Source: an uncultured Elusimicrobiales bacterium (GTDB taxonomy: Bacteria; Elusimicrobiota; Elusimicrobia; Elusimicrobiales; Elusimicrobiaceae). From it: a stretch of 51,786 nucleotides of DNA. The stretch is from assembly GCA_934662565.1 (NCBI GenBank), contig CAKUKI010000006.1:1-51786 (forward strand), in the 5' to 3' direction. The notes below the pieces were generated by a model that searched no databases, was not told the origin of the DNA, and saw nothing but the letters and a program-made list of their open reading frames with translations. Position 1 is the stretch's first letter. Each line of letters begins with the position of its first letter. The position numbers and the translations under genes were made by a program. Positions 1 to 7,495 of the stretch are shown piece by piece.

Positions 1-43
1 TTCACATATCCTCCCACATGCTTTAATATAAAGCCACTGTATC

Positions 44-96
44 AAAAAAAAAAAACAAGTCAAGGCGGGTTTAGCGTGAACGCTAAACCCGCCTTG
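44..96 (-). terminator. Rho-independent terminator of the gcv operon
   Basis: A perfect 16-bp stem (61-76 with 81-96, loop TGAA) is followed on the minus strand by ACTTG and 12 consecutive T (44-55). It lies 35 bases past the gcvPB stop codon, so it should end the glycine cleavage transcript. Nothing else is recognisable in 1-43. Confidence 0.93.
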
Positions 97-131
97 CTAA
101 AGTAAACAACCTGCTTTTTAATAAAACAACT

Positions 132-1583
132 TTACCGCCAACGCAAATTAGGTTCGCGCGCGGCGGAAACTTCGTCTATGCGTTTAACGCTTTGGGTGTG
201 CGGAGCCTCTTTAACCCGTTGCGGCTCGGTTTGGGCCTCCTCAAAAATGCAACCCATGGCTTGAATAAACGCATCCAGCATATCTTTATTTTCCGTTTCC
301 GTCGGCTCTATCATAATAGCCTCCGGCACAATCAACGGGAAATAAATGGTAGGCGCGTAAAAGCCGTAATCCAACAGCCGCTTGGCTATATCCGCCGTGT
401 GAACGCCGTTCATTTTCTCCGCAATCGGGTGCAAGACGCACTCGTGCATACATACTTCATCAAAAAACGCGGGGAATTTATCCTTTAGGCTCACACGCAC
501 ATAGTTGGCGCTTAAAACGGCGTTTTCGGCAATGTTTTTAAGCGTGTTGCCGTCGTGCTGGCGCAAATACGCATAGCCGCGCAAACACACGGCTATATTG
601 CCGTAAAAGGCTTTCATACGGCCCAAACTGTGGGGCATTTTGCCTTGCAACGTATATTTGCCGTTTTTCAACGTGACTAACGGTTTAGGCAAGAAAGGCG
701 CCACATGCGCCGCCGCCCCCACAGGGCCGGAGCCGGGGCCGCCGCCACCGTGCGGAGCCGCGAAGGTTTTATGCAAATTGAGGTGCATAATATCCACCCC
801 AAAATCGCCCGGTTTGGCAAGGCCAATCAGCGCGTTAAAGTTGGCGCCGTCCATATATAAAAGGGCGCCCGCTTTATGCACCATGGCGGAAATTTCCAAA
901 ATATCCTTTTCAAACAGGCCCACCGTGTTGGGCACGGTCAGCATCACCACGGCGGTTTTGTCGGACAGGGCCGCCGCCAACGCCGCTTTATCCACGCGGC
1001 CGTCCGGACCGGATTTGATGTTCACTACCGTAAACCCGCCCATATTGGCGGTAGCCGGATTGGTGCCGTGGGCAGTATCGGGCACAATTACTTCCGTGCG
1101 GTTTTTATCTTTCCGCGCGGCGTGATAGGCTTTAGCCGTCATAATGCCCGTCAGCTCCCCATGGGCGCCCGCCGCCGGCTGGAGCGTAAACGCGGACAGA
1201 CCGGTAATTTCTTTTAACAACTCCTGCAAATTATAGAGCATTTTTAAGGTACCCTGCACGGCGCTTTCCGGCGCGAGCGGGTGGACCTGCGTAAAACTTT
1301 CCAACTGGGTCAGGCCGTCATACGCTTTGGGGTTGTATTTCATGGTGCAAGAACCCAGCGGATAAAATTGGGCATCCAAGCAGTAATTTTTTTCGGATAG
1401 TGCCGTAAAATGCCGTACCGTGTCAAACTCGCTCAGCTCCGGCAGTTTGGGCGCGGTTTTGCGCAAGTATTTTTCCGGCAGATAGCAGGCGGCCGTTTGT
1501 TGCGGCGTGCCCACCCGCACCCCGCGGCGCCCGGGGCGGGATTTTTCAATAGACAACAAATTGGTTTTTAGTATTTCTTGCAT
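132..1583 (-). CDS. gcvPB: Glycine dehydrogenase (decarboxylating) subunit 2 (P-protein, C-terminal half)
   Basis: With GcvPA this forms the pyridoxal-phosphate P-protein of the cytoplasmic glycine cleavage system, which decarboxylates glycine and passes the aminomethyl group to lipoylated GcvH. The 483-residue product has the glycine-rich PLP segment HLNLHKTFAAPHGGGG, with the Schiff-base lysine at about residue 272, and ends in the family-typical LRWR. I place the start at the ATG at 1583, because GGGAGG lies 7 bases upstream and the family begins there; an in-frame ATG 27 bases earlier would lie inside gcvPA and lacks such a site. The gcvPA stop is one base upstream, so the two subunits are probably made by coupled translation. 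It is the last gene of the gcvT-H-PA-PB operon. Length is normal for the split form of the enzyme. Confidence 0.96.
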   Translation of the reverse strand: MQEILKTNLLSIEKSRPGRRGVRVGTPQQTAACYLPEKYLRKTAPKLPELSEFDTVRHFTALSEKNYCLDAQFYPLGSCTMKYNPKAYDGLTQLESFTQVHPLAPESAVQGTLKMLYNLQELLKEITGLSAFTLQPAAGAHGELTGIMTAKAYHAARKDKNRTEVIVPDTAHGTNPATANMGGFTVVNIKSGPDGRVDKAALAAALSDKTAVVMLTVPNTVGLFEKDILEISAMVHKAGALLYMDGANFNALIGLAKPGDFGVDIMHLNLHKTFAAPHGGGGPGSGPVGAAAHVAPFLPKPLVTLKNGKYTLQGKMPHSLGRMKAFYGNIAVCLRGYAYLRQHDGNTLKNIAENAVLSANYVRVSLKDKFPAFFDEVCMHECVLHPIAEKMNGVHTADIAKRLLDYGFYAPTIYFPLIVPEAIMIEPTETENKDMLDAFIQAMGCIFEEAQTEPQRVKEAPHTQSVKRIDEVSAAREPNLRWR

Positions 1584-1584
1584 A

Positions 1585-2898
1585 TTAAATCCCTCCCAAC
1601 GCGGCGGCAAAATCCGCCACGTCCTGCGCGGTTTTGGTTTCCGTCACGCACACAAGCAAGCAGTTTTCAAACCCTTTTTCGGGCAAGGCATAGACGGCAA
1701 AACCTTTCTTTTCCAATTTTTTAACCACTTGTTTGGCCGGTTTAGCGCATTGTAAAACAAACTCGTTAAAAAACGGCCCGTTAAATTTAAGCTGATAGCC
1801 GGGCAGTGCCTGAACGGCTTGGGCTAATTGGTGGGCGCGTTCCAAATTCAGTTGCGCCACTTCCTGCAAGCCTTGCGGGCCTAAAAGCGTTAAATAAATC
1901 AGCGCGTTTAAGGCGCAGAGAGCCTCGTTAGAGCAAATGTTAGAGGCGGCTTTTTCACGCCGGATATGCTGTTCGCGCGCTTGCAACGTAAGCACAAAAG
2001 AGCGGCGGCCGTCTTTATCTTTCGCCATACCCACAATGCGGCCGGGCATTTGGCGTTTGTAGGCTTCTTTACAGGTAAATAGCCCGAGCCCCGGCCCGCC
2101 GAAGTTCATGGCATTGCCCAGCGGCTGCCCCTCGGCCACGGCAAAATCGGCCCCGTAAGAACCGGGGGTATGCAACACACCCAAACTAATCGGGTTAAAT
2201 ACGCTTACCAACAACGCCCCCGCCGCATGGGTCACATCCGCTACGGTTTGGGCATCTTCCAACTGGCCGTAAAAGTTCGGGTCCGCCAACACAAAGCAGG
2301 CGGTGTCGCTATCCGCCGCGGCTTTGAGGGCCGTTAAATCCAACGTACCTTGCGGGCAAGGCACAGTTTCCACCCGCACTTTAGGGAAGTGCCGCAAATA
2401 GGTGTGCAAAACTTCTACATATTGCGGATGAAGCGCGCCGGAGAGCACCACTTTTTGGCGGCCGGTAATGCGTATGGCGGCTAATACGGCCTCGGCCATG
2501 GCGGTTGCGCCGTCATAATGGGAGGCGTTGCTCACGTCCATATCCGTCAGCGCGCAAATACAGCTTTGAAATTCATAAATGGTTTGCAACGTGCCTTGGC
2601 TGGCCTCGGCCTGATACGGTGTATATGCGGTTAAAAACTCCCCGCGGGAGCTTAACGCATTTACCGCGGCGGGAATAAAATGTTCATAAATGCCCGCGCC
2701 GATAAAATTTTTGAGCGGCTTATTTTCCGCGCCTAACGCTTTAATATGCGCGGCTAGTTCCGGCTCCGTTAACGCGGCCGGAAGGTTTAATTTAGGGTAT
2801 AAAAGCCCCGCCGGAAGTTCCAACAATTCACGCACGGACGAAACGCCAATGCGCGCCAGCATTTCTTTTTGTTCTTGAGCAGTATGGGGAATAAACAT
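1585..2898 (-). CDS. gcvPA: Glycine dehydrogenase (decarboxylating) subunit 1 (P-protein, N-terminal half)
   Basis: This is the non-PLP-binding half of the split P-protein that pairs with GcvPB. The 437-residue product starts MFIPHTAQEQKEMLARIG, the usual beginning of this family, and keeps the segments YTPYQAEASQGTLQ and NFGGPGLGLF typical of subunit 1. The ATG at 2898 has AAGAGG about 8 bases upstream. It sits between gcvH (63-bp gap) and gcvPB (1-bp gap). Split P-proteins are known from Firmicutes, Thermotogae and several deep diderm lineages, while most Proteobacteria have a fused protein. No truncation or frameshift is visible. Confidence 0.96.
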   Translation of the reverse strand: MFIPHTAQEQKEMLARIGVSSVRELLELPAGLLYPKLNLPAALTEPELAAHIKALGAENKPLKNFIGAGIYEHFIPAAVNALSSRGEFLTAYTPYQAEASQGTLQTIYEFQSCICALTDMDVSNASHYDGATAMAEAVLAAIRITGRQKVVLSGALHPQYVEVLHTYLRHFPKVRVETVPCPQGTLDLTALKAAADSDTACFVLADPNFYGQLEDAQTVADVTHAAGALLVSVFNPISLGVLHTPGSYGADFAVAEGQPLGNAMNFGGPGLGLFTCKEAYKRQMPGRIVGMAKDKDGRRSFVLTLQAREQHIRREKAASNICSNEALCALNALIYLTLLGPQGLQEVAQLNLERAHQLAQAVQALPGYQLKFNGPFFNEFVLQCAKPAKQVVKKLEKKGFAVYALPEKGFENCLLVCVTETKTAQDVADFAAALGGI

Positions 2899-2961
2899 AA
2901 AACCTCTTTATAAAATACCCCGCCAAAGCGGGGATTTATATTTCCAAATGGCGCAAAAAGG

Positions 2962-3342
2962 TTATTTTTGCAGGGTGCCTTGGTAGGCGGCAAAGTCCAG
3001 CAGGGCGTCATATTCGGCCGGAGCGGACATTTTAATTTTGAACAACCAGCCGTTGCCGTGCGCTTCCCGATTCACTAAAGCGGGGTCGTCTTTCAACGCT
3101 TCGTTTACTTCCACAATTTCCCCGCTGACGGGCGCGTAAATTTCAGAAGCGGATTTAACCGATTCAATCACGCAGCAGTTTTGTCCGGCAGTCACTTTTT
3201 GGCCTACTTTCGGCAAGTCCACAAATACAATATCGCTGATTTCTTCCTGCGCGTGGTTGCTAATGCCCACCACGGCAATTTCTCCGTCTTTATAAGCCCA
3301 TTCGTGGGTTTTGGCATAACGGCTGTTTTCTGCGGTATACAT
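2962..3342 (-). CDS. gcvH: Glycine cleavage system H protein
   Basis: Small lipoyl carrier protein that shuttles the aminomethyl intermediate from P-protein to T-protein. The 126-residue product has the biotinyl/lipoyl hairpin with the lipoylation lysine at residue 63 in ESVKSASEIYAPVSG. The N-terminal motif RYAKTHEWAYKDG is diagnostic. The ATG at 3342 is preceded by a strong AGGAGG. It lies 18 bp after gcvT. No lpdA, lipA or lipB is in the window, so the L-protein and lipoylation genes must be elsewhere. Confidence 0.97.
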   Translation of the reverse strand: MYTAENSRYAKTHEWAYKDGEIAVVGISNHAQEEISDIVFVDLPKVGQKVTAGQNCCVIESVKSASEIYAPVSGEIVEVNEALKDDPALVNREAHGNGWLFKIKMSAPAEYDALLDFAAYQGTLQK

Positions 3343-3360
3343 AAATAAATCTCCTCCTAA

Positions 3361-4437
3361 TTAAACTCTGTTTTTATAAAATGGTGTTTTTACAACTTGG
3401 GCCGGAATACGGCGGCCGTGAATTTCAATTTCAACGGCCGTTCCTTCCGCCAGGCCCGCCTGGGCATACCCCACGGCAATCCCCTTAAACAGCGGGGAAA
3501 AGGTGCCGCTGGTAATGGTGCCCGCTTCCTGCGCGTTTACAAATACTTTGCACCCGGTGCGCGGCACGCCGGCGCCCGAAAGACGAAAGGCGGTCAGTTT
3601 TTGTTGCACCCCGTTGGCCTTTTGCTCCGCCAATACCGGCTTGCCGATAAAATCTTCCTTCGCTAATTTTACCACCCAACCGCAGTTGGCTTCGTACGGC
3701 GTGCGGGATTGGTCGGCATCTTGCCCGTTGAGCAGGTAGCCGGCTTCCAAACGCAGTACGTCACGCGCGCCCAAACCGCACGGTTTTACACCCTCTTTTA
3801 AGAGGGCATCCCATAATTTTACGGTCGCTTCCGGCGGGAGCATTACTTCCGCGCCGTCCTCGCCGGTGTATCCGGTGCGGGTTAAATACCCGTGCGCGCC
3901 CTCAAACACCACCGGAGTGATGTGAAACCGCGCCACGCCGTTTACGTTCCCCAACACACGCGAAAGTTTTTCCACCGCGTGCGGGCCTTGTACGGCAATC
4001 ATACCGTATTGGTCGCTTACGTCCGTCACGCGCACGTTAAAGCGGGGCGCGTGTTTTTGGAGCCAAGCCACGTCTTCTTCCCGACAAGCGGCATTGACCA
4101 CCACCAAAAATTTCTCCGGCGTTAAACAAAAAGCAATTAAATCGTCAATAATCGTTCCGCGCTCGGTTAAAATGTGGGAATATGTCCCCGCGCCGGGCGT
4201 ATTTTTGATGTTATTGCAGTTTACATATTGCAAAAAAGCCCACGCATCTTTCCCTTCCACCAGCACTTGGCCCATGTGGGAAACGTCAAACATTCCGGCG
4301 CCTTCGCGCACGGCTTTGTGTTCGGCAATAATGCTTTCAAACTGAACCGGCAGCAGCCAGCCGTGGAAATCCACCATACGCCCGCCGGCAGCCTGACAGG
4401 CTTGGCAGAGCGGAGTTGTTTTCAAATTATTCGTCAC
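3361..4437 (-). CDS. gcvT: Aminomethyltransferase (glycine cleavage T-protein)
   Basis: Tetrahydrofolate-dependent enzyme that releases ammonia from aminomethylated H-protein and forms 5,10-methylene-THF. The 358-residue product has the family hallmarks DVSHMGQ near the N-terminus and RTGYTGEDGAEV in the folate-binding core, and ends KTPFYKNRV. The start is GTG at 4435-4437 with GGAGG 8 bases upstream. It is the first gene of the gcv operon and is divergent from the gene at 4564. The 126-bp gap upstream is AT-rich and I see no glycine riboswitch in it; several weak -10-like boxes (for example TATACT near 4455) are present but none is convincing. Confidence 0.96.
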   Translation of the reverse strand: MTNNLKTTPLCQACQAAGGRMVDFHGWLLPVQFESIIAEHKAVREGAGMFDVSHMGQVLVEGKDAWAFLQYVNCNNIKNTPGAGTYSHILTERGTIIDDLIAFCLTPEKFLVVVNAACREEDVAWLQKHAPRFNVRVTDVSDQYGMIAVQGPHAVEKLSRVLGNVNGVARFHITPVVFEGAHGYLTRTGYTGEDGAEVMLPPEATVKLWDALLKEGVKPCGLGARDVLRLEAGYLLNGQDADQSRTPYEANCGWVVKLAKEDFIGKPVLAEQKANGVQQKLTAFRLSGAGVPRTGCKVFVNAQEAGTITSGTFSPLFKGIAVGYAQAGLAEGTAVEIEIHGRRIPAQVVKTPFYKNRV

Positions 4438-4548
4438 GGTGTTCCTCCAAAAGTATAAAAGTATTGTATAAAATAATTGGCAAAAAGAAGTATAAAATAA
4501 AAAAGATTAGTTTTACACTTTCCCTTTGCCGTAAGTGCGGGTGCGAAT

Positions 4549-4564
4549 TGCTATAATATAATTA
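4549..4564 (+). promoter_or_regulatory. Extended -10 promoter of a predicted leaderless mRNA
   Basis: TGCTATAAT (4549-4557) is a perfect extended -10 element. Exactly six bases follow before the ATG at 4564, so the expected transcription start is the A of the start codon. No Shine-Dalgarno sequence is present. No good -35 box is seen at 17 bp, which is common for extended -10 promoters. Confidence 0.7.
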
Positions 4565-5253
4565 TGGCAGATACGCAAAGCGTCATCAGTGACGTAAAAC
4601 TTTTTTTAGAGCGGCTCAAAAAGGAGCTGCCCGAAGTGTTTTCCGGCAAAAATGCCGCGCAGGATTGCGCCCAACCGGCCGAACAAAACCGGGTGCTCTA
4701 TAACGGCAACCTGTACGAAGCGCGTATGTACCTGACCCCGGACCAGGAGCCCGGGGTGGCGTTTGACGGGAGTATCTTTCATATTTATTTACGCAGTGAA
4801 CAAGACTCCCCGGCGGATTTGGTCACGCAGTGGCTGAAAGACAAAGCCGGCGAAGTTTTGCGCGCCAAAACCCGCCAATGGGCCGACAAAATGGGCGTGG
4901 AATACAACAACATTGTTATTAAAGACCAGCGCACCTTGTGGGCCAGTTGCTCCGGCAAAAAGAATATCAATTATTCTTACCGCATTATCAAAATGCCGCT
5001 GGCCGTGCAGGATTATTTAATCGTGCATGAACTTTCCCACTTAGTACACATGAACCACGGGCAGGAATACTGGCAATTAGTGGCCCAATACAGCCCCGAT
5101 TACAACTTGCACCGCAAGTGGCTCAACGAAAACAAAGGCTCTATTTTTGCCGAAGTGGAGCTTGCTTATCATGCGCCGGAAGAAGAAAACGCCGAGGCCG
5201 AAACTCCGGCGGACTCCGCCGCCCCCAATACCAAAACCCCACCCGAAAAATAG
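4564..5253 (+). CDS. YgjP-like metal-dependent hydrolase (DUF45 / M48-like fold)
   Basis: The 229-residue cytoplasmic protein carries the zinc-binding motif VHELSHLVHMNHGQEYW (HExxH at 155-159, third ligand His165). Upstream is LWASCSGKKNINYSYRI, the second signature of the YgjP/DUF45 family. Members are described as metallohydrolases; a nucleotide (UTP) diphosphatase activity has been reported for the E. coli homologue, but the substrate here is unknown. The C-terminus after about residue 200 is an acidic Pro/Ala-rich tail (EEENAEAETPADSAAP) and probably disordered. It is one of only two convincing plus-strand genes in the window. It has no Shine-Dalgarno site, and its promoter abuts the ATG, so leaderless translation is predicted. 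Confidence 0.88.
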   Translation: MADTQSVISDVKLFLERLKKELPEVFSGKNAAQDCAQPAEQNRVLYNGNLYEARMYLTPDQEPGVAFDGSIFHIYLRSEQDSPADLVTQWLKDKAGEVLRAKTRQWADKMGVEYNNIVIKDQRTLWASCSGKKNINYSYRIIKMPLAVQDYLIVHELSHLVHMNHGQEYWQLVAQYSPDYNLHRKWLNENKGSIFAEVELAYHAPEEENAEAETPADSAAPNTKTPPEK

Positions 5254-5294
5254 CTTTTACACCGTTTGAAAACGGTTTACCGCCAATATAAAAC

Positions 5295-5324
5295 TCACGC
5301 CGCACCCTGCCCGGTGCGGCGTGA
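5295..5324. terminator. Hairpin terminator between converging genes
   Basis: A perfect 12-bp stem (5295-5306 with 5313-5324, loop CTGCCC) lies 41 bp after the stop of the YgjP-like gene and about 73 bp past the end of the converging minus-strand gene. AAAC and GTTT-type flanks extend it weakly. The U-tract is poor on both strands, so efficiency is uncertain. Confidence 0.65.
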
Positions 5325-5397
5325 ATAGTTTCAGCAGGTGCGAGGAGACTGTTTTATGCGCACCCTTAATCCGGCCGTATGGCCCGACCGGACAAAT

Positions 5398-6147
5398 TTA
5401 TTTTTTCAATACGGCCGCGCCGTTATCCATGCGCAATACCGCCAACGCATCTTCCGGCGAAGAATGCCACCCCACCGGCAAGCGTTTGGGTACATAACTG
5501 CACAGCGCCACTACTTTACCTTTATAAAAGAAGGGCGTGCCGCGCTTCATGGTCTTTTTAATGCCAAACGGGCTGCGGTTAGCGCGGGGAGATAACACCC
5601 CATGGCTCAAAAAGAACATAACGGCCGCGTTATTAATTTCCTCCCCATAGGCACTTTCTAAATTGGCCCCTTTGGGCGCTATGCCCGCGGCCACCGCCGG
5701 AACTTGCTTAATCAACGCGGCGGGCAAGGCGGCAAAAGCAAAATCTCCGTTTATTTGCACGTTTGCCCCGGCTACGGATATTTTTTTACCGTCATACAGG
5801 CGCACCCGCATAGTTTTTAATACATAATCCCCGTTTTTAGCGCAGTCCGCCACGGTAAGCACGCGGCCGTTGATTACCACGCCGGAGCAGGAAGTTTGGT
5901 TATATTTACTTTCCCAATACATCCGTCTTCTTACGCGGCCAATGCGGTAGCGCGCTTTTTGAACCAGATTTTTTTGTTCCCATTCAAAGGTCAGGGATAC
6001 TTCGGGCGTTTGTTTGGCCTTTGCCTGTTGGGTGCGGCGGGCGGCAACATCTTTGCGTTGCAACACTTGCTCCACCTGTTCAGCGGTAGTGGCAAATGCC
6101 GGTACGGCAGCTAATAAAAGGACGACTGACAACAACTTGGTATTCAT
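5398..6147 (-). CDS. Secreted trypsin-fold protein lacking catalytic His and Ser (probable pseudoprotease)
   Basis: The 249-residue protein has a Sec signal peptide (MNTKLLSVVLLLAAVPAFA, cleavage near residue 19). The rest follows the chymotrypsin/trypsin plan: CSGVVINGRVLTVADCAK (87-104) matches the strand around the catalytic His, usually TAAHC, but has Asp101 in its place. Cys87 and Cys102 can form the conserved disulfide. GDFAFAAL (134-141) matches the DFALL segment of the catalytic Asp, so that residue is kept. TMKRGTPFFYKGKVVAL matches GDSGGPLF..GKVVGI, with Arg202 where Ser is expected. Two of three triad residues are therefore missing while the fold markers remain. AGGAG lies 9 bases before the ATG at 6147. 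The partner or ligand is unknown; assignment to the fold is by motif and not by search. Confidence 0.72.
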   Translation of the reverse strand: MNTKLLSVVLLLAAVPAFATTAEQVEQVLQRKDVAARRTQQAKAKQTPEVSLTFEWEQKNLVQKARYRIGRVRRRMYWESKYNQTSCSGVVINGRVLTVADCAKNGDYVLKTMRVRLYDGKKISVAGANVQINGDFAFAALPAALIKQVPAVAAGIAPKGANLESAYGEEINNAAVMFFLSHGVLSPRANRSPFGIKKTMKRGTPFFYKGKVVALCSYVPKRLPVGWHSSPEDALAVLRMDNGAAVLKK

Positions 6148-6182
6148 TTTTATTTTCTCCTAAGTACAACTTTGATACATTT

Positions 6183-6212
6183 ATTATATCAAAAGTTAGG
6201 CAAGGCTAACAA
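6183..6212 (-). promoter_or_regulatory. Promoter of the trypsin-fold gene with overlapping palindrome
   Basis: On the minus strand TTGTTA (6207-6212), an 18-bp spacer and an extended -10 TGATATAAT (6183-6191) form a good sigma70-type promoter. An inverted repeat AACTTTGATA / TATCAAAAGTT (6168-6197, one bulge) covers the -10 region and looks like an operator. The leader is short and carries AGGAG. Confidence 0.75.
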
Positions 6213-6258
6213 GTATTTTTTTAGGAGAAACTAACTTTCAGACGGTAAAACCATGTTT

Positions 6259-6828
6259 TTAATAGACTAAAAACCCCAAAATACCGCTTAAAACAATCAT
6301 TTTAACAGGCCCCAACTTAAAAAAATAAGTGGCGCAAAAAGCTCCGGCAAAAAATAAAAAACTTTTATAATCTATAAAATTTTCCGCGTTGCACAGCACC
6401 AGTGCCGCGGCGGCTATTAACCCCACCACCGCCGGACGCAGCGCGCCAAAAACCGCTTTCACGCCGGACGATTCTTTATATTTTAAGAAATACTTGCTTA
6501 CCATTAACATTAAAATAAACGAGGGCAAACACACCGCAAATGTAGCCACGCAACTGCCCAACACACCGCCCCATGCGGCCCCTTGCGGCCCCAGTGAGGC
6601 CAAAAACCAATCGTGCCCCGCGGTGTAGCCCGTATAAGTAGCCAAGTTAATACCAATGGGGCCGGGGGTCATTTGGCTGACGGCCACAATATCGGTAAAT
6701 TCCGCCGTGTTCAGCCATGCCTGTTTATAAACCACCTCGTGCTGGATAAACGAAATCATGGCGTACCCGCCGCCAAAGTTAAACAAACCTATCTTAAAAA
6801 AAGTGAAAAAGAGTTTCCAAAAAATCAT
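6259..6828 (-). CDS. chrA: Chromate transporter, short-chain CHR subunit B
   Basis: Half-length member (189 aa) of the CHR family of membrane transporters, which export chromate with an unknown natural anion in many species. It carries GLFNFGGGYAM and SQMTPGPIGINLATYTGY, the two signatures of the CHR domain, and several hydrophobic helices. It overlaps its partner gene by four bases (ATGA), as expected for a heterodimeric short-chain pair. No regulator of the ChrB type is nearby. The chromate substrate is a family name, not shown by the sequence. Confidence 0.9.
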   Translation of the reverse strand: MIFWKLFFTFFKIGLFNFGGGYAMISFIQHEVVYKQAWLNTAEFTDIVAVSQMTPGPIGINLATYTGYTAGHDWFLASLGPQGAAWGGVLGSCVATFAVCLPSFILMLMVSKYFLKYKESSGVKAVFGALRPAVVGLIAAAALVLCNAENFIDYKSFLFFAGAFCATYFFKLGPVKMIVLSGILGFLVY

Positions 6829-7355
6829 TTTTTACGCCCCCACAGCCAACCAATCAGCCCGGCCGCCAGCACAACCCCCACCGGGGAAACCCCCGCCTTC
6901 CACACGCACAGCGCCACCACGGCGGGAATCAGCCACGCCGCCGGGCGTTTGCACACCGTGCGGCCCATATTGACTACCGGCACGGCAATCAGCGCCACCA
7001 CGGCGGGGCGAATCCCCTTAAAAACACGCGCCACCACCGGGTTATCTTTATACCCCCTAAAGCAAAGGGCTATTAACAAAATGATGATAAAAGACGGCAA
7101 CACCGCCCCCAAAGTAGCCACCACACTGCCCAACGTGCCTTTTATTTTATACCCCACAAAAATAGCCATATTTACCGCCAAAATGCCGGGGGCCGATTGG
7201 GCGATGGCCACTAAATCCAAAAATTCCGGGCGGTCTATCCATTTTTTATTATCCACAATTTCGCGCTCAATCAGGGGGAGCATGGCATAGCCGCCGCCCA
7301 AAGTAAACGCGCCGATTTTGGCAAAAATCCAAAATAAAACCAAATACATTTTCAT
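6825..7355 (-). CDS. chrA: Chromate transporter, short-chain CHR subunit A
   Basis: The 176-residue first subunit of the two-gene CHR transporter. It has GAFTLGGGYAM near the N-terminus, AIAQSAPGILAVNMAIFVGY in place of the usual PGP motif region, and about five hydrophobic helices. The two subunits are paralogues that would insert with opposite topology, as known for short CHR pairs. The ATG at 7355 has no Shine-Dalgarno site; an extended -10 box ends six bases before it. A second in-frame ATG two codons later is possible but also lacks a ribosome site. Confidence 0.9.
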   Translation of the reverse strand: MKMYLVLFWIFAKIGAFTLGGGYAMLPLIEREIVDNKKWIDRPEFLDLVAIAQSAPGILAVNMAIFVGYKIKGTLGSVVATLGAVLPSFIIILLIALCFRGYKDNPVVARVFKGIRPAVVALIAVPVVNMGRTVCKRPAAWLIPAVVALCVWKAGVSPVGVVLAAGLIGWLWGRKK

Positions 7356-7370
7356 AAAATTATTTTATCA
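7355..7370 (-). promoter_or_regulatory. Extended -10 promoter of a predicted leaderless mRNA
   Basis: On the minus strand TGATAAAAT (7362-7370) is followed by six bases, AATTTT, and then the ATG of the CHR subunit gene at 7355. Transcription would start at the A of the start codon. This is the same geometry as at 4549-4564. Confidence 0.65.
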
Positions 7371-7433
7371 ATTTATGCCCTTGCCCCGCGTGCGCTTCCC
7401 ACTGCGGCCGTAAAAACCGGGGCCACGCGCATA

Positions 7434-7465
7434 ATAAAAAACGCCCCGGCAAAGTGGCCGGGGCG
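7434..7465 (-). terminator. Rho-independent terminator after the amidase gene
   Basis: A 9-bp GC stem (7442-7450 with 7457-7465, loop AAAGTG) is followed on the minus strand by a run of T. It lies 30 bp past the amidase stop and closes the very long minus-strand array. The plus-strand side also has a short T-run, but no plus-strand gene is near. Confidence 0.93.
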
Positions 7466-7495
7466 CTTTTTATGGTATGGGGGCGGTTGTAAAAT

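Noticed and set aside
4438..4563. Possible glycine riboswitch upstream of gcvT
   Set aside because: The gap is only 126 bp, AT-rich, and lacks the paired GC-rich aptamer helices and conserved purine core.
5338..5595. Plus-strand open frame with GAGGAG eight bases before an internal ATG at 5356
   Set aside because: Runs antisense through the well-supported secreted trypsin-fold gene and its product has no protein-like features. The SD-like match is probably chance.
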